Shown: positions 1 to 5,205 of the stretch, one piece after another | Layout of the letters: each line of letters starts with the position of its first letter | Position numbering within the stretch: position 1 is the first letter of the stretch | IMG/VR virus record: IMGVR_UViG_3300005935_007929 | Span: 1 to 30,758 of that record | From: a virus | Strand: one strand, 5' to 3' | Length of the DNA: 30,758 nucleotides | Notes under the pieces: model-generated | What the model saw: the letters and a program-made list of their open reading frames with translations, nothing else | The model's database searches: none | Told to the model about the DNA's origin: nothing | Program-made: the position numbers and the translations under genes

Positions 1-65
1 ATTGCCTTTTTTGTTTCAACTCTTTTTGTTTTGTTGTTAGCACCAATAAACATTTTATAAAGCAT
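1..65 (-). CDS. Partial minus-strand gene, N-terminus only
   Basis: An open frame starts with ATG at 65 (minus strand) and leaves the window after 21 codons; it begins MLYKMFIGANNK. A second ATG lies four codons in. It sits downstream of a strong minus-strand promoter at 113-140, which is the main reason to believe it. Too little is visible to assign a family. It is the only gene on this strand that I accept, so the region to its right is a divergent intergenic region. Confidence 0.45.
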   Translation of the reverse strand, partial: MLYKMFIGANNKTKRVETKKA

Positions 66-112
66 ATTTTTTTGTTATTTTATTTTTAACTTCTCAACCT
101 TTTCTGTCTTCT

Positions 113-140
113 ATTATAGCAAATTGACAACCCTAGTCAA
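113..140 (-). promoter_or_regulatory. Minus-strand sigma70-like promoter
   Basis: Read on the minus strand, TTGACT (140-135) is followed after 16 nt by a perfect TATAAT (118-113). It points at the partial gene starting at 65. The -35 is embedded in a small inverted repeat, TTGAC/GTCAA (124-128 and 136-140), which could be an operator. Confidence 0.6.
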
Positions 141-214
141 GAAAAAGTTATCCCCAGTTTGACAAGTTCTTTTTTCAATGTCATAATAATATCATTTCAA
201 TTCTAGAAAAGAAT

Positions 215-412
215 AGAGAACAGCAAGAGAACAAAAACAAAAGAGCAAAAGCAAGAGCAAAAGAAAACAAAAGAGCAAGAGCAAAAGAAAACAGAACAGA
301 AAAGAAAAGAACAACCGAGCCGAGCCACCGAGCCGAGCCGAGAACAAACAAGAGCAAGAGCAAGAGCAGAACAAAAAAACAGAACAAGAGCAAGAGCAAC
401 CAAGCAAAGCCA
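215..412 (+). repeat. T-free, GAGCAA-rich low-complexity tract
   Basis: 198 consecutive bases on the + strand contain no T. The tract is built from loose repeats of GAGCAA, AAAAGAAAACA and, in the middle, CCGAGCC. The minus-strand open frames across it encode only Leu/Phe/Cys/Ser low complexity and are not credible proteins. A transcript of the + strand would be rich in A and G and nearly unable to fold. Possible roles are an origin, a packaging site, an R-loop-forming region or an unstructured RNA; none is shown. Confidence 0.7.
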
Positions 413-537
413 TAAAAAAAAAGAGAGCAAACCTAGATATCACTCTTCGCATTCTCTCGCCTACAACTAAAAATCCCAAACTCGCTTCTATTATAATAAA
501 TTAATTTTTAATATAATAAATTGCCCCCCATATAGTC

Positions 538-565
538 TTGACTTCTTTCTATATTATACTATAAT
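538..565 (+). promoter_or_regulatory. Promoter for HNH/tRNA region
   Basis: TTGACT at 538-543, a 16-nt spacer and a perfect TATAAT at 560-565. Transcription should start near 572 and enter the leader, the HNH gene and the tRNA array, none of which has another obvious promoter. Confidence 0.6.
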
Positions 566-571
566 AGACTA

Positions 572-752
572 TAAGGATTGTATTAAATATTTTTTAATAA
601 TAGTATCTATCCTTGGGTAGGGACATAATATCGGCTAGTTCAATTTTATAAGGATGAATTTATCATCTTCTAAAGCAGAGACAGAACTAGAGTATATTAT
701 CCATCCTCCGTAAAATCGGAAATAATTATGTCTCTGCTTAAGAATAGATTAA
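572..752 (+). other. Structured leader upstream of the HNH gene, function unknown
   Basis: No gene is seen here. The region holds several hairpins: AAGGAT (574-579 area) can pair with ATCCTT near 610; GATGA/TCATC forms a short hairpin near 654-668; an 11-bp perfect stem pairs 673-683 with 729-739; and GCTTAA/TTAAGC (736-741 and 749-754) forms a 6-bp, 7-nt-loop hairpin sharing bases with the 11-bp stem, so the two are mutually exclusive. I recognise no known RNA family, and it is not a tRNA, since no T-arm is present. Confidence 0.35.
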
Positions 753-784
753 GCAGGAATAGTTTAGTGGCAAAATAATTCTCT
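753..784 (+). pseudogene. 5' half of a split tRNA
   Basis: Acceptor strand GCAGGAA (753-759), TA, D-arm GTTT-AGTGGCA-AAAT (762-776), then anticodon-stem strand ATTCT (778-782) and loop bases CT. The same D-arm pattern occurs in the intact tRNAs downstream. The acceptor strand pairs over 7 positions (one G-U) with TTCCTGT at 1250-1256, beyond the HNH gene. The anticodon cannot be read because the break lies in the anticodon loop. Confidence 0.6.
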
Positions 785-791
785 AAATAAT

Positions 792-1235
792 ATGAAAAAA
801 TATTGTTTAAATTGTAAAAAAGAATTTATCCCCACAAGTAGTAACCAAAGATATTGTTCTAAAAAGTGTAGAGATGAGATACTCCATTATAGAAATAGAA
901 AGTATTCTAAAAAATATCGTGAAGAACATACAGAAGAAACAAAAAGATATCGCCAAACTCTTGTAGGTAAGTATTATATAAATAGAGCACTTGCTAAAAT
1001 AAAGAATCATAAATGGGATTTAACACTTAAAGATTTTGAAACCTTTTGGCAAAAACCTTGTAGTTATTGTGGAGGTAAAATTAAAACTATTGGACTTGAT
1101 AGAATTGATAGTACTAAAGGATATACAATAGATAATGTGGTCTCCTGTTGTATTATTTGTAATCGTGCCAAAAGCAATTTAAGCCAGAAAGATTTTGTGG
1201 CTTACCTTAAAAGAGTAGTAGAATTTAATAAATAG
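792..1235 (+). CDS. HNH endonuclease inside a tRNA gene
   Basis: A 147-aa protein with an N-terminal four-cysteine zinc site (C5, C8, C22, C26), a basic linker, and a C-terminal HNH nuclease fold: C90-x2-C93, the GLDRID segment (101-106, where many HNH proteins have a His or Asp pair), N115 and the C120-x2-C123-N124 finger. Such proteins nick or cut DNA and often act as homing endonucleases in phages. The gene starts a few bases after the 5' half of a tRNA and its stop lies within the T-arm of the 3' half, so it fills the whole interruption. There is no room outside the reading frame for a group I intron core. The start has no Shine-Dalgarno sequence. Confidence 0.85.
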   Translation: MKKYCLNCKKEFIPTSSNQRYCSKKCRDEILHYRNRKYSKKYREEHTEETKRYRQTLVGKYYINRALAKIKNHKWDLTLKDFETFWQKPCSYCGGKIKTIGLDRIDSTKGYTIDNVVSCCIICNRAKSNLSQKDFVAYLKRVVEFNK

Positions 1236-1257
1236 AGTTCGAGTCTCTCTTCCTGTA
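1220..1257 (+). pseudogene. 3' half of a split tRNA
   Basis: AGAAT (1220-1224) is complementary to the ATTCT anticodon-stem strand at 778-782. A T-arm follows, with loop TTCGAGT (1238-1244) and a 4-bp stem plus one mismatch, then acceptor strand TTCCTGT (1250-1256) and discriminator A1257. The variable region would be 8 nt, longer than usual, and it overlaps the end of the HNH gene. It may be a relic or a spliced or interrupted gene; see findings. Confidence 0.55.
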
Positions 1258-1264
1258 CTTTCAT

Positions 1265-1337
1265 GGGCTGGAATGTTCCAAGGCTGGCGAAGGATACTTG
1301 CAATATCCTTGGGCGAGTTCGATTCTCGCTCGGTCCA
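1265..1337 (+). tRNA. tRNA-Ala (TGC)
   Basis: Acceptor GGGCTGG/TCGGTCC has the G3-U70 pair diagnostic for alanine. Anticodon arm GGATA-CTTGCAA-TATCC carries TGC; T-arm GCGAG-TTCGATT-CTCGC; A73. The D-stem is short (TTC/GAA). No encoded CCA. Confidence 0.85.
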
Positions 1338-1356
1338 CAACTCTGCCTCTATAATT

Positions 1357-1440
1357 ACTGGGATGGTGAAATTGGTAGCCACGTAAGTTTTAGAAACTTA
1401 TGCCTTCATTGGCTTGTGGGTTCGACTCCCACTCCCAGTA
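1357..1440 (+). tRNA. tRNA-Leu (TAG)
   Basis: Perfect 7-bp acceptor ACTGGGA/TCCCAGT, anticodon arm TAAGT-TTTAGAA-ACTTA, long class II variable arm and T-arm GTGGG/CCCAC. The bases after A73 are CCA (1441-1443), which could be an encoded tail, although most neighbours lack one. Confidence 0.88.
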
Positions 1441-1487
1441 CCAAAGATATAAAAAAATTATAGAATTAAAAATTTTTATTGCTTAGT

Positions 1488-1559
1488 GCCCAAGTAGCCA
1501 AGTAGTAAAGGCGACAGCTTGCAACACTGTTAACATAGGTGCGAATCCTATCTTGGGCT
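1488..1559 (+). tRNA. tRNA-Cys (GCA)
   Basis: Acceptor GCCCAAG/CTTGGGC, anticodon loop TTGCAAC with GCA, and discriminator T73, as expected for cysteine. The last anticodon-stem pair (C31-A39) is mismatched. Confidence 0.85.
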
Positions 1560-1565
1560 CATCAT

Positions 1566-1638
1566 CAGGGAATGATGTCAATGGTTAACATCCTAGTTTT
1601 GGATACTAGGTATTCAGGTTCGAATCCTGATTCCCTGA
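1566..1638 (+). tRNA. tRNA-Pro (TGG)
   Basis: Acceptor CAGGGAA/TTCCCTG begins with C1-G72, typical of proline. Anticodon arm CTAGT-TTTGGAT-ACTAG; T-arm TCAGG-TTCGAAT-CCTGA; A73. Confidence 0.88.
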
Positions 1639-1643
1639 CTTGA

Positions 1644-1714
1644 GGGGTGATAGTGAAGCAGTATCACGCTGGTCTCATAAGCCAGAGACGTCTGTGCAAT
1701 TCGGACTCACCCTA
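1644..1714 (+). tRNA. tRNA-Met or Ile2 (CAT)
   Basis: Acceptor GGGGTGA/TCACCCT (G1-U72), anticodon arm CTGGT-CTCATAA-GCCAG, T-stem GTCTG/CGGAC with loop TGCAATT. The D-loop AGCAGTA lacks the usual GG, so the tertiary core is unusual. CAT could mean elongator Met or lysidine-modified Ile2; sequence alone does not decide. Confidence 0.75.
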
Positions 1715-1721
1715 CTAGTTT

Positions 1722-1792
1722 GGGGCAGTAGTGTAGAAGTAGCACTAGATCTTGTGACGGTCTCAGCCAAGGTGCAAATCCTTGATGTCCCT
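1722..1792 (+). tRNA. tRNA-His (GTG)
   Basis: Anticodon arm AGATC-TTGTGAC-GGTCT gives GTG; D-arm GTGT/GCAC; T-arm CAAGG-TGCAAAT-CCTTG. Acceptor GGGGCAG/ATGTCCC has one mismatch at 7-66, and T at position 73 instead of the C usual for histidine. Confidence 0.75.
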
Positions 1793-1797
1793 AAGGA

Positions 1798-1869
1798 TGC
1801 GAGGTAGTCTAATTGGTAAGACTTCAAGCTCTGAACTTGACAATTGAGGTTCGAATCCTTGCCTCGCAA
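1798..1869 (+). tRNA. tRNA-Gln (CTG)
   Basis: Acceptor TGCGAGG/CCTCGCA starts with T1-A72, as in bacterial glutamine tRNAs. D-arm GTCT/AGAC, anticodon arm TCAAG-CTCTGAA-CTTGA, T-loop TTCGAAT, A73. Confidence 0.85.
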
Positions 1870-1872
1870 TAT

Positions 1873-1943
1873 GCCTTTTTAGTTTAATGGTAAAACAGTA
1901 GTCTCTTAAACTATCAATATTGGTTCGATTCCAATAAGAGGCA
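1873..1943 (+). tRNA. tRNA-Lys (CTT)
   Basis: Acceptor GCCTTTT/AAGAGGC, D-arm GTTT/AAAC, anticodon arm GTAGT-CTCTTAA-ACTAT with CTT, T-arm ATTGG-TTCGATT-CCAAT, A73. Confidence 0.82.
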
Positions 1944-1959
1944 AATTCTTAATTATAGA

Positions 1960-2030
1960 TGCAGGATCGTTTAATGGTAAAACGATGGATTGTTAATCCA
2001 TTAATCTAGGTTCGAATCCTAGTCCTGCAG
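1960..2030 (+). tRNA. tRNA-Asn (GTT)
   Basis: Acceptor TGCAGGA/TCCTGCA, D-arm GTTT/AAAC, anticodon arm ATGGA-TTGTTAA-TCCAT, T-arm CTAGG-TTCGAAT-CCTAG, and G73 as expected for asparagine. Confidence 0.9.
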
Positions 2031-2044
2031 CTAGTTTCAATTTT

Positions 2045-2117
2045 GGACAATTAGCTCAATTGGTAGAGTATCTGTGTTACATGCAGAATGTTGTAGGTTC
2101 GAGTCCTACATTGTCCA
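2045..2117 (+). tRNA. tRNA-Val (TAC)
   Basis: Acceptor GGACAAT/ATTGTCC, anticodon arm TCTGT-GTTACAT-GCAGA with TAC, T-arm GTAGG-TTCGAGT-CCTAC, A73. Confidence 0.88.
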
Positions 2118-2119
2118 CT

Positions 2120-2191
2120 GGGGTAGTAGCTCAACGGTAGAGCACTCGTTTGTCAGGCGAAAGGTTGTGAGTTCAAATCTCATCTGCCCCG
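2120..2191 (+). tRNA. tRNA-Asp (GTC)
   Basis: Acceptor GGGGTAG/CTGCCCC, D-arm GCTC/GAGC, anticodon loop TTGTCAG, T-arm GTGAG-TTCAAAT-CTCAT, and G73 typical of aspartate. Position 27-43 is mismatched. Confidence 0.85.
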
Positions 2192-2194
2192 CAT

Positions 2195-2265
2195 GCCTCT
2201 TTAGCTCAATGGTAGAGCCGTTGTTTTGTAAACATCAGATATTAGTTCGATTCTAATATGAGGCT
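2195..2265 (+). tRNA. tRNA-Thr (TGT)
   Basis: D-arm GCTC/GAGC, anticodon loop TTTGTAA with TGT, T-arm ATTAG-TTCGATT-CTAAT. Acceptor GCCTCTT/ATGAGGC has one T-T mismatch and the anticodon stem has another (28-42). Last tRNA of the array. Confidence 0.82.
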
Positions 2266-2278
2266 TATAAAAAAAGAC

Positions 2279-2307
2279 TTGACCTATAATAGATAATACA
2301 TTATAGT
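2279..2307 (+). promoter_or_regulatory. Promoter for head genes
   Basis: TTGACC (2279-2284), 17-nt spacer, TATAGT (2302-2307). The predicted start near 2314 gives a leader of about 25 nt before the GTG start of the portal gene. Confidence 0.6.
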
Positions 2308-2338
2308 TAATACCGAACCTGGGTGCAACCTAATAATT

Positions 2339-3790
2339 GTGTCTATTTTTGATTTTATAAAAAAACAAAAGATTGTAAAAACGAAACCAAGTAAAAAGAT
2401 TTTGGGTATTGGAGATCTTATTAAGGAACTTGGTATTGCTCGTGAGGGAGTAATAACATCATATGATACTGAAGAAAATCCTGATGATCTAGGTCCTGAA
2501 ACTTATATAGAAATGCAGGGGAATGACGGAGAGGTTCAAGCCATTGTTAGGCTTCTTTCTCTTCCTGTCAAAGCTACCCCATTTCATATTGTTCCTGCCG
2601 AAAATGATCATGGCGAAAGAGATTTTATAAATAATGTTTTTACTGCTCCTTATAGCTTAGGTGGTATGACAACACCACTTCCTTTTATTATTGCCGATAT
2701 GACTAGGGCTGTTTTTGAGGGTTTCCGTCTGTACGAAAAAGTGGCTAGAATTATTCCTGATGGTATATATAAGGGAAAAATTGGTTGGAAAAAATTAGCA
2801 CCTAGAGATGCTCAAACTATTGCTTTAAAAACAGATGAGCATGGAGGATTTAATGGAGCCACACAAAATGCAACCTTTGGTGGGGAATTAGTAAATGTTG
2901 ATATCCCTCCTGAAAAATGTATACTCTTTACTTTTCAGAAAGAGAAACATTGGTTGTATGGTGAGTCTATACTTAAGGCTGCTTATTATCATTATGATAA
3001 AAAGCATAAACTTTATTATATCGCCCACAAAAAAGCAGAGATTGAATCAACTGGTTTAAAAATTTTAAAAATTGGTCAAACTCTTACTTCTGCTGAAAGA
3101 GAGGCGGCGGAAACAACAATTGATACTATTGGAATAAATTCTAGGGTAACACTTCCTCCTGGGGTTGAATTAGAAATAGAAAGAGGAGGTGGAAATTATG
3201 ATCCATTACCCCTTATTCAACATCACAATTTGATGATGGCTCGTTCAGCATTGATTCAAGCAGTAGATCAAGTAAAATATGCTTACCCTTATGGTAAGGG
3301 AACTACTTCTTCTCAATTCTTAGTTTTATCCTTGGAATCAATTATGGCTGAAATGGAAGCTACATTAAATACATATGCCATTGCTCCTCTTATAGATTTG
3401 AATTTTAACTCACAGTCTTATCCTCAAATAAAATTCGAAAAAATTTCTGATGCATCTCGACAATTCTTAATGGATGTTTTTAGGATGATTATGAAACAAA
3501 AAGATGGGCTTCCAGAAGACTTTGTTGAAGAAGTAATTTATGAAACTGCGAAACAATTAAATTTGAATTGGGCTCTTAAAAAAGAAAAACCAAAGAAAGC
3601 AAAGAATGAAAAAGCTCTTATAGCTTTTGAAAAAGGGAAAGTAAAAATGGCAGACAAATTACATATTGATGCTCCTCCAACTCCTAAAAAACTTAAAGAA
3701 AAATTATTAAAGGTCGGACCCCAAGAAGAATTAGAAAATAAATGTTTTAAATTGGGTGAAGAATTTGCTTATGTCGGAAAAAAGAAGTAA
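2339..3790 (+). CDS. Phage portal protein (DUF935/Mu gp29-like)
   Basis: A 483-aa protein that I take as the portal, the dodecameric ring at the capsid vertex through which DNA is packaged. Evidence is its position immediately before capsid proteases, decoration protein and major capsid protein, and a middle region resembling the DUF935/Mu gp29 type: the FTFQKEKHWLYGESILKAAY segment (about residues 196-216), followed by a helical stem-like part and the conserved-looking YPYGKGTTSSQ segment near 318. The C-terminus (about 420-483) is Lys/Glu-rich. The start must be GTG at 2339, because the next in-frame ATG lies deep inside the fold; there is no clear ribosome site. The last 20 nt overlap the zinc-ribbon gene at 3771. 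The exact family is inferred from pattern, not searched. Confidence 0.75.
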   Translation: MSIFDFIKKQKIVKTKPSKKILGIGDLIKELGIAREGVITSYDTEENPDDLGPETYIEMQGNDGEVQAIVRLLSLPVKATPFHIVPAENDHGERDFINNVFTAPYSLGGMTTPLPFIIADMTRAVFEGFRLYEKVARIIPDGIYKGKIGWKKLAPRDAQTIALKTDEHGGFNGATQNATFGGELVNVDIPPEKCILFTFQKEKHWLYGESILKAAYYHYDKKHKLYYIAHKKAEIESTGLKILKIGQTLTSAEREAAETTIDTIGINSRVTLPPGVELEIERGGGNYDPLPLIQHHNLMMARSALIQAVDQVKYAYPYGKGTTSSQFLVLSLESIMAEMEATLNTYAIAPLIDLNFNSQSYPQIKFEKISDASRQFLMDVFRMIMKQKDGLPEDFVEEVIYETAKQLNLNWALKKEKPKKAKNEKALIAFEKGKVKMADKLHIDAPPTPKKLKEKLLKVGPQEELENKCFKLGEEFAYVGKKK

Positions 3791-3890
3791 AAAAGTATGT
3801 CCAAAATGTGGGCATAAAAATAAAGCAGAAAATTCACATTGTGAAAAATGTGGATGGCCACTCAATTTTAAAATTCGCAAAGATGACTAA
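3771..3890 (+). CDS. 39-aa zinc-ribbon mini-protein
   Basis: A 39-codon frame (ATG 3771, TAA 3888-3890) overlaps the portal end by 20 nt and the protease start by 8 nt. It encodes a basic N-terminus followed by C10-x2-C13 and C24-x2-C27 in a CPKCG...CEKCGWP pattern, a classic zinc ribbon resembling the zinc-ribbon domains of many small prokaryotic proteins. The tight overlaps with both neighbours argue that it is translated as part of the head operon. Its role is unknown; it could bind a structural partner or nucleic acid. The downstream protease ends with a similar ribbon. Confidence 0.7.
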   Translation: MSEKRSKKVCPKCGHKNKAENSHCEKCGWPLNFKIRKDD

Positions 3891-5172
3891 AAAATATTTA
3901 GATTCAACAGATATTCCAAGTTTACTTAAATCAGGAAAAACTATTTTGATACCTGGTAGAGTTTTAAACTTGAAAAATGAAATTGTTTTAGGTAAGAGAG
4001 CAATTTTAAGTTCAATACTGACAGAAAAGTATTTAGATAGCCCAGTATATCTTATCAAAAAAGGCAAAGCAATTGGGATTGTAATAATTGAACAACCAAA
4101 GAAAATATTGGAACAAGAAACGAAAGATTTATGTAAAAAATACAAATTCGATTTATTACCAGAATGGAAAAGTAATTCTTTATATTTATATCCTATAGAA
4201 GTTGTATCAAAGTTCTATCCACCTAAATTGATCGAAAAAACAGAGAAAACATGGGTAGATATGGTTACTTTTAAGAATGTAGATTTGAAAAATCCTAAAA
4301 ACTTAGATAATACAGAATTGTTAGATACCCACGAAAAGTTACATAAAATGTTTCAGACATTCTCTGACCCTACTGGAGGTATATTGGATTATCATATTTC
4401 GGTTGCAGATGAGTTAGGAAAGAGAGAAATAGATTTTAGAGAATATGATGATGACTTGGACAAAAAATCAGAAAATATTTCTAAAAATTTTGGTAGAGAT
4501 TTAGCAAATATAGAGAATACAAAAATGTCGGTTAGGGCTTTTACAAAAAAGGTTGACGATAAGTTAATTGCTGTTGCCTCGACAGAGGAAAAAGATAGAG
4601 TAGGTACCATTATTAGGGCAAGCGGATGGCAATTAAAAAATTTCAAGAAAAATCCAGTTTTACCATTTGCTCATAACTACCATGAATTACCTGTTGGTAT
4701 TATTAAGAATATTAGAGTTGAAAATAAAGAACTTATTTTTGAACCTGTGTTTCATGAAATTACTCAATTATCTAGAGAGGTAAAGCAAATGTATGAAGCT
4801 AGTCCCGCAATAATGCGAGCATTCTCAGTTGGATTCATATTATTGAAATTAGATAAGGAAGATCCAAGTATTATTGTTAAACAAGAGTTATTAGAAATTT
4901 CAGCAGTTCCTGTTCCAGCTAATGCAAGTGCTTTGTCTAAAATATCAAAATCACTTGACAAAAATAAAGAAAATGAAGTGAATGAATGGATTAAGAAAAA
5001 TATGGTAAGTGAAAAAAGGGAAACTTATACTTGTGAATGTCTAGATTGTGGCAAAACTGTAAAAAGTGATAAACATTGTAAGGATATTAAATGTCCTAAA
5101 TGTGGAGGAGAAATGAGAAGAAAAGAGAGACCAGGACCAGGGAGAGAATATAAAAATTCTGGTAAAAAATAA
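3883..5172 (+). CDS. HK97-type prohead protease with extra domains
   Basis: A 429-aa protein. I place the start at ATG 3883, which overlaps the zinc-ribbon stop, rather than at an upstream GTG (3808) that would lie inside that gene. The central-to-C-terminal part (about residues 218-350) matches the HK97 prohead protease (S78) pattern: AHNYHELPVG with candidate catalytic His264/His267, AFSVGF with Ser315, and the terminal LEISAVPVPANASA motif. These enzymes cleave scaffold and capsid subunits during head maturation. The first ~200 residues are an additional domain I do not recognise. The C-terminus carries a four-cysteine zinc ribbon (about 380-410). The length is about twice that of a minimal family member. 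Confidence 0.8.
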   Translation: MTKKYLDSTDIPSLLKSGKTILIPGRVLNLKNEIVLGKRAILSSILTEKYLDSPVYLIKKGKAIGIVIIEQPKKILEQETKDLCKKYKFDLLPEWKSNSLYLYPIEVVSKFYPPKLIEKTEKTWVDMVTFKNVDLKNPKNLDNTELLDTHEKLHKMFQTFSDPTGGILDYHISVADELGKREIDFREYDDDLDKKSENISKNFGRDLANIENTKMSVRAFTKKVDDKLIAVASTEEKDRVGTIIRASGWQLKNFKKNPVLPFAHNYHELPVGIIKNIRVENKELIFEPVFHEITQLSREVKQMYEASPAIMRAFSVGFILLKLDKEDPSIIVKQELLEISAVPVPANASALSKISKSLDKNKENEVNEWIKKNMVSEKRETYTCECLDCGKTVKSDKHCKDIKCPKCGGEMRRKERPGPGREYKNSGKK

Positions 5173-5175
5173 TAC

Positions 5176-5205
5176 TTGACCCAATTTTACATTATATGTT
5201 AGAAT
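5176..5205 (+). promoter_or_regulatory. TTGACCCAA promoter overlapping a gene start
   Basis: TTGACC (5176-5181) with TAGAAT at 5200-5205, spacer 18 nt. TTGACCCAA is identical to the -35 regions at 14994 and 21382. The -10 lies over codons 2-4 of the following gene, so this promoter could not supply its first codon; it may serve an internal start or the downstream capsid genes. Confidence 0.45.

Noticed and set aside
148-156. TTATCCCCA, close to a DnaA box
   Set aside because: One mismatch to TTATNCACA and no cluster of similar boxes nearby; too weak to call an origin.
181-479. Three overlapping minus-strand open frames rich in Leu, Phe, Cys and Ser
   Set aside because: They are only the complement of the T-free GAGCAA tract; they have no domain, no sensible composition, and overlap in different frames.
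776-792. Reading CTCTAAA at 781-787 as an anticodon loop with CTA (amber suppressor tRNA)
   Set aside because: The loop looks good, but its stem does not pair with either following sequence, and it breaks the D-stem; ATTCT/AGAAT is the better stem.
785-1219. Group I intron between the tRNA halves
   Set aside because: The HNH frame occupies the whole interval and I could not find P3-P7-like core motifs; kept only as an open question in the findings.
1675-2256. Short open frames on both strands within the tRNA array
   Set aside because: Entirely inside tRNA genes and without protein-like features.
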